From Dehalococcoidia bacterium UBA5760 (GTDB lineage Bacteria; Chloroflexota; Dehalococcoidia; Dehalococcoidales; UBA5760), in contig DIFA01000023.1 of the NCBI GenBank assembly GCA_002418895.1, positions 1 through 27,919 on the forward strand: a stretch of 27,919 bases of DNA, in the 5' to 3' direction. This document shows positions 15,237 through 22,643 of this stretch, in pieces; position 1 is the stretch's first letter; every line of letters starts with the position of its first letter. The notes under the pieces are model-generated. The model was not told where the DNA came from, ran no database searches, and saw only the letters and a list, made by a program, of their open reading frames with translations. Both the position numbers and the translations under genes were made by a program.

Positions 15237-15824
15237 ATGACAGGAATGGATAAAATGGGCGAAGCCATTCTGGATAAAGTAAAGGTCGAGGCTGATGGTA
15301 TTGTAGCGGAGGCCGAGGCTAAGGCTAAGCAGGAGATAGAGCAGGCCAAGAAGCAGCAGCTAGCCAGGTTGGAAGAAGAGAAGAGCAGGATTCTCCGGCA
15401 GGCCGGTGAGGAAGCTACCCGGATCGAGGCTCAGGCTACCGTGAAAGCCCGTCAGGAGCTGTCCCGGGCCAAGTCCGATGTAATCAATGAGATAATCGAT
15501 AGAGTGAGAAAGCAGCTTACCACAGGCTCGAGCGACGAAGGTTCGCTGGCAGACCTGCTCAAAGAGGCCGCTGCTCCTCTTGGCACCGCTAAAGGCAGGG
15601 CCTATCTTTCCGCTAAAGATGTCGGCAGGGTAAAAAAGCTACTGGCCCGTGATAAGGAGCTATCTGCCAGGATAGTAGAGGTCAAGGAATATGACTGCAG
15701 CGGTGGGGTCATCGTCGAGGATGTTGACGGCAAAATCCGCATAGACGATACCTACGAAACCAGGCTGGAGATGGTGCTGCCGAAGTTGCTGCCGGAAATA
15801 GGCAGGGAACTCTTTCCGGATTAA
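15237..15824 (+). CDS. ntpE: V-type ATPase subunit E (peripheral stalk)
   Basis: A 195-aa stalk subunit. The N-terminal 110 residues or so form a charged coiled coil (AEAEAKAKQEIEQAKKQQLA) that pairs with the G/H subunit. The C-terminal globular domain binds the top of the catalytic head and shows the typical CSGGVIVEDVDGKIRIDDTY followed by TRLEMV. The ATG at 15237 is 11 bases after the K stop, with AGGAG eight bases upstream. Length and order match NtpE/AhaE. Confidence 0.93.
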   Translation: MTGMDKMGEAILDKVKVEADGIVAEAEAKAKQEIEQAKKQQLARLEEEKSRILRQAGEEATRIEAQATVKARQELSRAKSDVINEIIDRVRKQLTTGSSDEGSLADLLKEAAAPLGTAKGRAYLSAKDVGRVKKLLARDKELSARIVEVKEYDCSGGVIVEDVDGKIRIDDTYETRLEMVLPKLLPEIGRELFPD

Positions 15825-15836
15825 TCGGAGTTAATT

Positions 15837-16871
15837 GTGTCCAACGCAGAATATGCTTTTATGTCAGCTTACCTGAAAGGGGCTGAGGCCAGGATGGTGA
15901 CTCCCGATCACATCGATCGGCTATCCCGGACTGCTACCGTACCTGATGTGATGGAGGTCATTCGGGATACCGAGGTCGGCGGGTACCTTGAGACAGCATC
16001 GGTCAAGACTTTCGATGACTCCGACCGCTGCTTATGGCAGTATTTTGGCCGGTGCCTGGAGCAGTTGGAAGGTCTGAGGCTTATGCCGGATGATATGTGT
16101 AAGGTACTGAATGCCTACAAAGTAAAGTACGATATTATCAACATCAAGGCCGTCCTGCAGAGCATCCCGACCGGTAAGCAGGCCAACCTGATACCGGTGG
16201 GAGTTATTCATATGCGCGGACTGCTGGATGAGCTTGCCCGTGCCGCTAGTGTTGACGCCGTTATCCGGCTGCTGGTCGAATGTGGACTGGGGACCTATGC
16301 CTCTGTCATCAGGGAGTACGACACAGGGAATGAGACGGGGCTTAAGCTACAGATGGAAGCGGGACTGGACGGGGAGTACTATAAGAACCTCCTGGATACG
16401 GCCAAAGATGTAGAAGACGGTTTCATTCTGGCTAAGACCTTCGGGCTTAGCATCGATTTGATCAACCTTAAGATTGTCAGCCGCGCTGTCATTGCGGAAA
16501 TAGGGGTGGTTGTCTCCGGTTGCATCATCACCGGAGGATATCTGCTCTCTAGCCAGGCGGTTGCGGGATTATTATCCGGCAAGCTGGCTGATATCCCCAA
16601 TGCCTTAGGGGGTACTCCATACCGTGGTATCGCGGACGAAGTTGTAGCCGGCTATAACCGGACTAAGAGCATTACCACCGTCGAGGAGATCATTGACAGG
16701 CACAGGTTCCACCTGCTGAAGGAGACCCTGTCGCCACGGGTGATGAGTCCTCTGGTGATGGCCTGGTATTTAACTGTCAAAGAGGTGGAAATAAGGAACC
16801 TGAGGCTGATTATAAAGGCAGCCTTCGATGGCATATCTGCGGATGAAATAAGAGAGTATCTGGTGTTCTGA
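15837..16871 (+). CDS. ntpC: V-type ATPase subunit C (d-type, rotor collar)
   Basis: A 344-aa helical subunit that sits on the K ring and links it to the D-F central shaft. The N-terminus SNAEYAFMSAYLKGAEARM, the central YKVKYDIINIKAVL and the LSIDLINLKIV repeats are the family's three-fold helical-bundle signatures. The C-terminus ends with EVEIRNLRLIIKAAFDGI, highly typical of NtpC/AhaC. It starts with GTG at 15837, twelve bases after the E stop, with CGGAG six bases upstream. Length fits the family (about 330-350). Confidence 0.92.
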   Translation: MSNAEYAFMSAYLKGAEARMVTPDHIDRLSRTATVPDVMEVIRDTEVGGYLETASVKTFDDSDRCLWQYFGRCLEQLEGLRLMPDDMCKVLNAYKVKYDIINIKAVLQSIPTGKQANLIPVGVIHMRGLLDELARAASVDAVIRLLVECGLGTYASVIREYDTGNETGLKLQMEAGLDGEYYKNLLDTAKDVEDGFILAKTFGLSIDLINLKIVSRAVIAEIGVVVSGCIITGGYLLSSQAVAGLLSGKLADIPNALGGTPYRGIADEVVAGYNRTKSITTVEEIIDRHRFHLLKETLSPRVMSPLVMAWYLTVKEVEIRNLRLIIKAAFDGISADEIREYLVF

Positions 16872-16873
16872 TA

Positions 16874-17224
16874 GTGGTAGACGTAAAGCACCTGGGTATA
16901 GCTGTAATCGGAGATGAAGACCTGGTCAACGGGCTGAGACTGGCCGGGGTAAGCAGGTATCACGTGATAGAGGATGGGACCAGTGCCGAGGAGGTCAGGA
17001 AGGCCGTCGGTGAAGAGCTGGCTGAAACCGGTGTCGCCATAATAGTGATCCTGGAAGACTACGCCAGACATGTTGACGACCTGCTGGCCCGCATTCAGGA
17101 AAAGAGGGTTTCGCCGCCGGTGGTAATCGAGGTCCCCTCGAGATACGGTACGCGTTATGAGGACGTCTCCCGTTATTACAAGGCTTATATCAGGAAATTT
17201 ATCGGCTTCGATATAGAAATCTAG
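16874..17224 (+). CDS. ntpG: V-type ATPase subunit F (central shaft)
   Basis: A 116-aa Rossmann-like subunit that binds subunit D in the central rotor. The start of the protein, LGIAVIGDEDLVNGLRLAGV, is the family signature, and the VAIIVILEDYARHVDD strand-helix unit plus PPVVIEVPS also match. It begins with GTG two bases after the C stop. No strong Shine-Dalgarno is visible, so re-initiation after subunit C is likely. It is slightly longer at the C-terminus than the shortest homologues but has no extra domain. Confidence 0.9.
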   Translation: MVDVKHLGIAVIGDEDLVNGLRLAGVSRYHVIEDGTSAEEVRKAVGEELAETGVAIIVILEDYARHVDDLLARIQEKRVSPPVVIEVPSRYGTRYEDVSRYYKAYIRKFIGFDIEI

Positions 17225-17249
17225 GCGTGTTTTATGGAGGAGGTAAGAT

Positions 17250-19004
17250 ATGGGTAAAGTATGGCGCATTTCCGGGCCTCTGGTCATCGGTGAGGATATG
17301 AAGGGGGCTCAGGTTTATGAGATTGTTGAGATAGGCAGTGATAGACTGGTCGGAGAGGTCATCGGTCTGGAGGAGGATAAAGCAATAATCCAGGTACATG
17401 AGGATACTCAGGGTCTCAGGGTTGGCGAGGAAGTTAAGGGGACGGGGACCATTCTGACCGCCGAACTGGGGCCCGGACTTCTGGGGTCTATCTATGACGG
17501 GTTACAGAAGTCACTGACCGTACTGCTGGAGAACAACTCGTTTATCGAGCGCGGCGCCAAGGCGTTTGCCCTGCCGCGTGATAAGAAGTGGCACTTTACC
17601 CCTACGGTCAAGGTAGGTGATGCCGTCGGTGAAGGCGATATTATTGGTACCGTTCCCGAGACTCATCTTGTCGAGCACAGGATAATGGTCCCGGTAGGAA
17701 TGAAGGGTGTCATCAAGAAGATAGCTGAAGGCGATTACACTGTCATCGAGCCGGTAGCGTTGCTTGAAGAGGATGGCGGCGGCGAGAAAGAGATTATTAT
17801 GATGCAGAAATGGCCGGTGAGGAAGCCTCGTCCCTACCGGCGGAGGTTCGCTGCCTCCAAGCTGCTCATTACCGGTATGAGGATTCTCGATTATATGTTC
17901 CCGCTGGCGCTCGGTGGTAAGGCGGCGATACCCGGTGGCTTTGGCACCGGAAAGACGGTCGCCCTACAGCAGCTTGCCCGCTGGGCTCAGACGCAGATCA
18001 ATATCTACGTCGGCTGCGGCGAGCGCGGCAACGAGATGGCTGACGTGCTGCACAGCTTCCGAAGACTTAAGGACCCGAAAACAGGGAGGCTACTGCAGGA
18101 GAAGGAGATATTCATCGCCAATACTTCCAATATGCCGGTGGTAGCCCGTGAGGCGAGTATCTTTGTCGGTATTACCATGGCGGAGTACTTCCGGGATATG
18201 GGCTATGATGTGCTGCTGGTCTGCGATTCGACATCGCGGTGGGCGGAGGCGATGAGGGAAATCGGAGGACGGCTTGAGGAGATACCCGGTGAAGAGGGCT
18301 TCCCGGCCTATCTGGGCTCGCGACTCGCTTCATTCTACGAGCGGTCCGGGCTGGTGGAGTGTCTGGGGGGGCCGGAGAGGAACGGTTCGGTGACCGTAAC
18401 CGGAGCGGTCAGTCCGCCGGGGGCTGATTTCAGCGAACCGGTAACCCAGAACACGCTTAGAATTGTGGACGCCTTCTTTGCCCTGGATACCGCGCTGGCT
18501 AACAAGAGGCATTTCCCGGCGATAAACTGGCTGACCAGCTACAGCCTCTATGTTGATTGGGTGAAAGACTGGTGGTCCGCGATCAGCCCGCAGTGGGAGA
18601 CTACCCGGGCTATTGCCTTGAAGCTTTTGCAGCAGGAGGCCGAGCTGGAAGAGATTGTCCGGCTGGTTGGTCCCGAAGCACTACCGGAGAGTGATAAACT
18701 GGTACTGATGGTTACCAGAATGATACGGGAAGACTTCCTGATGCAGAGTGCCTATAACGAAGTCGATACCTACTGCGTACCGCTCAAGGCGCAGTTGATG
18801 CTACAGACGATAAACAGGTTTTACGAACTGGCCCAGCAGATGCTGGAATCAGGAGTAACTACTGCCGAAATCCGCACCTCCCCGATAATCCCCAGGATAT
18901 CCCGGATGAAGAATATTCCCAATGATGAGGCTGAAGAGAGGATTAAAGAGTTGTGGGCGGAGATGGAGACGAGCTTAGTGCCCCAGAGAGGAGGAGTGGC
19001 ATGA
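17250..19004 (+). CDS. ntpA: V-type ATPase catalytic subunit A
   Basis: The 584-aa catalytic subunit that hydrolyses or makes ATP at three sites of the A3B3 head. The P-loop PGGFGTGKT spans residues 228-236 with Lys235. GERGNEM (from 257) carries the catalytic glutamate (Glu258). The Walker B region is VLLVCDSTSRWAEAMREIGG. The V-type-specific non-homologous insert, about residues 100-155 (ALPRDKKWHFTPTVKVGD), separates it from F-type beta. A very strong GGAGGAGG precedes ATG 17250. The stop overlaps the subunit B start (ATGA). No intein is present, although this gene is a known intein site in some archaea. Confidence 0.97.
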   Translation: MGKVWRISGPLVIGEDMKGAQVYEIVEIGSDRLVGEVIGLEEDKAIIQVHEDTQGLRVGEEVKGTGTILTAELGPGLLGSIYDGLQKSLTVLLENNSFIERGAKAFALPRDKKWHFTPTVKVGDAVGEGDIIGTVPETHLVEHRIMVPVGMKGVIKKIAEGDYTVIEPVALLEEDGGGEKEIIMMQKWPVRKPRPYRRRFAASKLLITGMRILDYMFPLALGGKAAIPGGFGTGKTVALQQLARWAQTQINIYVGCGERGNEMADVLHSFRRLKDPKTGRLLQEKEIFIANTSNMPVVAREASIFVGITMAEYFRDMGYDVLLVCDSTSRWAEAMREIGGRLEEIPGEEGFPAYLGSRLASFYERSGLVECLGGPERNGSVTVTGAVSPPGADFSEPVTQNTLRIVDAFFALDTALANKRHFPAINWLTSYSLYVDWVKDWWSAISPQWETTRAIALKLLQQEAELEEIVRLVGPEALPESDKLVLMVTRMIREDFLMQSAYNEVDTYCVPLKAQLMLQTINRFYELAQQMLESGVTTAEIRTSPIIPRISRMKNIPNDEAEERIKELWAEMETSLVPQRGGVA

Positions 19005-20404
19005 CACTGGATTCACTGTATGTAAAAGAGACAAAGGCAATCAGCCGTACCAAGGGTTCGCTGCTGATTGCGGAGAGTATCCCGGGTGTGCAGTTTAATG
19101 AGATGGTCGATGTGAGGCTTGCCAATGGTGAGATAAGGCGCGGTCAGGCGATAGATATCAGTAAAGAAGTGACCATTATTCAGGTCTTCGGCGGTGTCAG
19201 TGAGGTGGATCTGGTGGCCAGCCGGGTGAGGTGTAAAGGAGAGACCCTGAAGCTGCCGGTAGCCAGAGATATTCTGGGTAGAATATTCGACGGTTCGGGA
19301 AACCCGATAGACGGCGGATCAGCGATAATTCCCCGGGACTATCTCGATGTCAACGGCGGGCTGGTCAATCCGGCCGGTCGTGAGCCTCCCGCCGAATTTA
19401 TTGAGACCGGTATCTCGGCGATAGATGGCCTCAATGCTCTGGTCAGGGGTCAGAAGCTGCCGATATTCAGCGGCTCCGGACTGCCCCACAACCGGATTGT
19501 GGCGCAGCTGATCAGGCAGGCTTCGGTTAAGAAGACGGAAGAGCAGTTTGCCATTGTTTTCGGTGCCATCGGCATCAGCTATGATGATGCCGACTTTTTT
19601 ATGCAGAATCTGGAGCAGACCGGTGCCCGGGAGAAAACAGTGGCCTTCATCAACACTGCTTCTGACCCGGTTATTGAGCGGATATCAACCCCGCGGTTGG
19701 CCCTGACCGCTGCTGAGTACCTGGCCTGGCAGGAGGGTATGCATGTGCTGGTTATTATTACCGACATCACCAACTACTGCGAAGCACTGCGCGAACTCTC
19801 CGCAATGCGTGAGGAGATACCTTCGAGGAGAGGCTATCCCGGGTATATGTATACCGACCTGGCTACGATGTATGAGAGAGCGGGCCGGATTACAGGCAAG
19901 GAAGGGTCGGTGACCGTAATGCCCATCCTGACTATGCCTGACGACGATATCACCCACCCTATTCCTGATCTGACCGGCTATATTACGGAAGGGCAGATCG
20001 TCCTTTCCCGTGATTTGGAAAGAAAGGGGATATACCCGCCGATTGATGTTTTCCTCTCCCTGTCACGGATGATGAAGGAGGGTATCGGGGCTGGTAAGAC
20101 CAGAGAAGACCATAATAATGTCTTTATGCAGCTCTATGCCGCTTATGCCGAAGGGTGTAACTTAAGAGAGATATCGACCATTATCGGAGCCGAAGCACTT
20201 GGGGAGAGAGACAGGTTATACCTGAACGTTGCCGACCGGTTCGAGCGGGAGTTTATCTCTCAAGGAGAGGGCACTAAAAGAAAGGTTGAGGATACCCTGG
20301 ATATAGGCTGGTCGATATTCTCGGCCCTGCCTGAAGAGGACCTGAAACTGATTGGTGAGGATCTGATTAAGAAATACCTTCCCAAGTATGCCGGAAAGGC
20401 TTAG
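19001..20404 (+). CDS. ntpB: V-type ATPase subunit B (non-catalytic)
   Basis: A 467-aa regulatory nucleotide-site subunit. The P-loop position is degenerate (FSGSGLPHNRIVAQLIRQA), as expected for V-type B. LGRIFDGSGNPIDGG, the DITNYCEALRELSAMREEIP segment and RRGYPGYMYTDLATMYERAG are all typical. I start it at ATG 19001, which shares ATGA with the subunit A stop and follows GAGGAGTG. The open frame extends 16 codons further upstream inside subunit A, but that part has no similarity to the family. The gene is followed by a 72-nt gap with a hairpin before subunit D. Confidence 0.96.
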   Translation: MTLDSLYVKETKAISRTKGSLLIAESIPGVQFNEMVDVRLANGEIRRGQAIDISKEVTIIQVFGGVSEVDLVASRVRCKGETLKLPVARDILGRIFDGSGNPIDGGSAIIPRDYLDVNGGLVNPAGREPPAEFIETGISAIDGLNALVRGQKLPIFSGSGLPHNRIVAQLIRQASVKKTEEQFAIVFGAIGISYDDADFFMQNLEQTGAREKTVAFINTASDPVIERISTPRLALTAAEYLAWQEGMHVLVIITDITNYCEALRELSAMREEIPSRRGYPGYMYTDLATMYERAGRITGKEGSVTVMPILTMPDDDITHPIPDLTGYITEGQIVLSRDLERKGIYPPIDVFLSLSRMMKEGIGAGKTREDHNNVFMQLYAAYAEGCNLREISTIIGAEALGERDRLYLNVADRFEREFISQGEGTKRKVEDTLDIGWSIFSALPEEDLKLIGEDLIKKYLPKYAGKA

Positions 20405-20425
20405 TAGTATCGGGACAGCATCAGT

Positions 20426-20452
20426 TCAGCCGGGCAATATATTCCTGGCTGA
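20426..20452 (+). promoter_or_regulatory. Intercistronic RNA hairpin between ATPase B and D genes
   Basis: CAGCCGGG (20427-20434) pairs with CCTGGCTG (20444-20451), eight pairs including one G-U, extended by a flanking T-A pair, with a nine-base loop. It is not followed by a T-run, so it is unlikely to be a plain intrinsic terminator. It may be a processing or partial attenuation site. Confidence 0.4.
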
Positions 20453-20476
20453 TCGGTAGAAGTATAGAGATAGAAA

Positions 20477-21109
20477 ATGTCACAGCTTATTAAAGTAACC
20501 AGACCGACCAAGATTGAGCTGATTAAGCTAAGGCGGCGGCTTACCCTTGCTTCCAGAATCCAGAAGCTCATCAAGGACAGGGTATCGATACTGGTTATGG
20601 AATTCCTGCAGATAGCCGGACAGACAGTAGAGGTGAAGAAGGGTCTGCTTGATGATTTCTCTGCGATGTATAAGGCCCTGTCGCTGGCTGCCGGTTATCA
20701 CGGTTATATTGCTCTGGAGAAGGAACTCACTGCCAGCGAGGGCGGCCTTGAGGTTGTTGCCGGCTTGAGAAATATCGGCGGGGTGAAAATCCCTGCTTTT
20801 GAGCTGAAGAAGGACAAGCAGACGCTCAGAGGCTACAGTCTGATTGATACCTCTTCCTGGTTGGACCGGACTGCCGAGCTGTCGGAAAAGTGCCTGGAGG
20901 CTGTCGTCGAGCTGGCCGAGCTGCAGAGAGGTATGGCTCAGCTGGGTATGGAGATTAACCGGACGAAGAGGATAGTGAACGCTTTGGAGCATTTGATAAT
21001 TCCCGGTTTGCAGGCAACGATAAAATACCTTAACATGAAGTTTGAAGAGAGGGATAGAGAGGAAAAGTCGCGGTTAAAACGGGTGAAGGTACTGCTTGAG
21101 CGAAAGTAG
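20477..21109 (+). CDS. ntpD: V-type ATPase subunit D (central shaft)
   Basis: A 210-aa coiled-coil rotor axle that turns inside A3B3. The N-terminal PTKIELIKLRRRLTLASRI helix and the C-terminal NRTKRIVNALEHLIIPGLQA followed by TIKYLNMKFEERDREE form the antiparallel coiled coil of the family. It begins at ATG 20477, the only gene of the operon separated from its predecessor by a sizeable gap (72 nt), and its ribosome binding site is weak (AGAGATAG). All standard ATPase subunits are thus present in one operon. Confidence 0.94.
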   Translation: MSQLIKVTRPTKIELIKLRRRLTLASRIQKLIKDRVSILVMEFLQIAGQTVEVKKGLLDDFSAMYKALSLAAGYHGYIALEKELTASEGGLEVVAGLRNIGGVKIPAFELKKDKQTLRGYSLIDTSSWLDRTAELSEKCLEAVVELAELQRGMAQLGMEINRTKRIVNALEHLIIPGLQATIKYLNMKFEERDREEKSRLKRVKVLLERK

Positions 21110-21113
21110 GCGG

Positions 21114-21545
21114 ATGGATAGCGGGTTACCCTACGAGAGTATACTTCAGAAGTACTTAACGGGTGAACTGAGGGTGTTGAATGCCCACCTGCCTGGCAGC
21201 CAAAAATTGCTTTCCGATTTGTGGGATGAGGAGTATCCTCACGTACTATGTAATGACGGCAGTATCCACCTCTTCAAGCGGAAAGAGCTGAAATATCTGG
21301 CCGGTTTAATAGATGCTGACGAGCAGAAGATGCTGTCGCTGCCGATACTTATCGAAGTAAGTGCCGGGCGGACTGAAATGGCGGTGCTTTGCCCCGGAGA
21401 GGTGGAGAAGAAGGTAATACAGAAGGTACTTGATATGCCGCTGGATGTAAGGGAAGGAAGGATTGCTCTATATCGGCCGCAGTTAGCCCTGGTGCGGAGA
21501 TTGCTGAGGACAACAACGCAGTACGTTTTCTCTGCTCAGCTTTAG
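21114..21545 (+). CDS. UPF0216/DUF61-like protein, function unknown
   Basis: A 143-aa soluble protein (149 aa if the in-frame TTG at 21096, inside the subunit D end, is used; it has AAGG seven bases upstream). I recognise the pattern of UPF0216/DUF61, a family I know as archaeal and uncharacterised: LNAHLPGSQKLLSDLWDEEYP, then HVLCNDGSIHLFKRKELKYL, LSLPILIEV, and a C-terminal EVEKKVIQKVLDM. These match the family's N.HLP, DGS.H..K..EL..LA, LPI.IE and E..VI..IL features as I remember them. It lies five bases after the subunit D stop and so is part of the ATPase transcript. No membrane segment, catalytic motif or metal site is evident. It could be an assembly or regulatory factor, but that is only inference from position. 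Confidence 0.6.
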   Translation: MDSGLPYESILQKYLTGELRVLNAHLPGSQKLLSDLWDEEYPHVLCNDGSIHLFKRKELKYLAGLIDADEQKMLSLPILIEVSAGRTEMAVLCPGEVEKKVIQKVLDMPLDVREGRIALYRPQLALVRRLLRTTTQYVFSAQL

Positions 21546-21610
21546 GCTTGTATCCTTCTATTGATACTGATGTAGAGAATAAATGCTAGGTAAGCTGGCT
21601 GATTTGGTTA

Positions 21611-21640
21611 TTGAATCCGATACTAAATATTTGGTAAGAT
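21611..21640 (+). promoter_or_regulatory. Possible promoter ahead of tRNA-Arg and the oxidoreductase genes
   Basis: TTGAAT, 18-bp spacer, TAAGAT, in an AT-rich 128-bp gap. Both boxes match the consensus at four of six positions. Transcription would start about 27 bases before the tRNA. Confidence 0.35.
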
Positions 21641-21673
21641 ATGATTTAGAAGCTAAGTGGGGGATCGAATCGG

Positions 21674-21746
21674 GCCCCTGTAGCTCAGGTGGATAGAGCG
21701 CCAGCCTCCGGAGCTGGGTGCGAGCGTTCGAGTCGCTCCAGGGGCG
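21674..21746 (+). tRNA. tRNA-Arg(CCG)
   Basis: A 73-nt cloverleaf. Acceptor GCCCCTG pairs with CAGGGGC. The D stem is GCTC/GAGC. The anticodon stem CCAGC/GCTGG has loop CTCCGGA, giving anticodon CCG (reads CGG). The T arm is GAGCG-TTCGAGT-CGCTC. The discriminator is G and CCA is not encoded; a T6 run follows directly. It lies 31 bases ahead of the gamma-subunit gene in the same direction. Confidence 0.95.
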
Positions 21747-21777
21747 TTTTTTATGGCAATTTTTAGGAGGCTTTTAG

Positions 21778-22356
21778 GTGACGAATACGGCGGGACTCGT
21801 TGAGATTAGATGGCATGGTCGGGGTGGTCAGGGAGCGGTTACATCGGCTGAACTATTGGCGCAGGCGGCGATAAATGAGGGCAAGTATGCCCAGGCCTTT
21901 CCTGCCTTTGGTGCGGAGAGAAGGGGTGCCCCGGTGGTGGCCTTTGTCAGGATAGACAGCGATAATCCGATACGGGTAAGGGCTGAAATCGATGAGCCTG
22001 ATGTTGTGGTGGTACTGGCCTCAGATCTTTTGCGTGTCGTTAATGTCAGCTCCGGTCTTAAGGCTGATGGTATACTGGTGATTAACACCCCGAAGACAGC
22101 GGATGAGATTATAAAGGAGTTTCACTACAAGTGGGCACTGGCGACGGTTGATGCGACCCGGATTGCCCGGGAGACGCTGGGGGTGCCTATTGTCAATACT
22201 GCCATGGTCGGAGCCTTGCTGAAAGCTGCTGAGGTTACTAAACTTGATTCTCTGATAGAGCCGCTGAAGCATCGCTTCGGTCGCCTGGCGGACAAGAACA
22301 TCAACGCGATGCAGAAGGCCTATGAGGGAACTACGGTAAGGGGGAAGAGCAATTGA
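21778..22356 (+). CDS. porG: Pyruvate/2-oxoacid:ferredoxin oxidoreductase, gamma subunit
   Basis: A 192-aa gamma subunit of the four-subunit oxidoreductase that converts a 2-oxoacid and CoA to acyl-CoA, CO2 and reduced ferredoxin. The N-terminal EIRWHGRGGQGAVTSAELLA and FPAFGAERRGAPVVAFVRI are the family signatures. They resemble pyruvate enzymes more than 2-oxoglutarate ones. The start is GTG at 21778, with AGGAGG seven bases upstream. The stop TGA overlaps the next start (TTGA). Gene order gamma-delta-alpha-beta is that of archaeal-type pyruvate oxidoreductases. Confidence 0.93.
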   Translation: MTNTAGLVEIRWHGRGGQGAVTSAELLAQAAINEGKYAQAFPAFGAERRGAPVVAFVRIDSDNPIRVRAEIDEPDVVVVLASDLLRVVNVSSGLKADGILVINTPKTADEIIKEFHYKWALATVDATRIARETLGVPIVNTAMVGALLKAAEVTKLDSLIEPLKHRFGRLADKNINAMQKAYEGTTVRGKSN

Positions 22357-22643
22357 CGGAATCAGAAGGTAAGCCAACCTGGCAGCAGATAGAGATTGGC
22401 GCAATCATCACCGAGCCGGGAAGTGCCCGCCAATATCAGACCGGCGACTGGAGGACGCAACGGCCGACCTATGTGCACGAGCGTTGCATCAAATGCGGCC
22501 TTTGCTCCATCTATTGTCCTGAGGGGTGTATTGAGCCGAACGAAGAGGGATACTTTGAGGCTGACCTGTTTTACTGTAAGGGGTGTGGCATCTGTGCCCG
22601 GGAGTGCTGGACAAAAGCGATTAACATGGTAGAGGAGGAGTGA
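22353..22643 (+). CDS. porD: Pyruvate/2-oxoacid:ferredoxin oxidoreductase, delta (ferredoxin-like) subunit
   Basis: A 96-aa electron-transfer subunit with two [4Fe-4S] clusters. The first has Cys45, 48, 51 and 55 (CIKCGLCSIYC), and the second Cys75, 78, 81 and 85 (CKGCGICAREC). The N-terminal 40 residues (GAIITEPGSARQYQTGDWR) are the usual delta-subunit lead that wraps the other subunits. The start is TTG at 22353 overlapping the gamma stop by four bases, with GGGGGAAG upstream. The stop overlaps the alpha start by one base (TGATG). Confidence 0.93.
   Translation: MTESEGKPTWQQIEIGAIITEPGSARQYQTGDWRTQRPTYVHERCIKCGLCSIYCPEGCIEPNEEGYFEADLFYCKGCGICARECWTKAINMVEEE

Noticed and set aside
17250..19004. 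Intein in the ATPase A subunit
   Set aside because: The P-loop region is continuous and the protein has the normal length of 584 aa.
21550..21567. GTATC/GATAC inverted repeat after the ATPase operon as a terminator
   Set aside because: Five AT-rich pairs and no T-run downstream.
21747..21752. T6 run after tRNA-Arg as an intrinsic terminator
   Set aside because: The only stem before it is the tRNA acceptor itself, and the oxidoreductase genes that follow have no other visible promoter.
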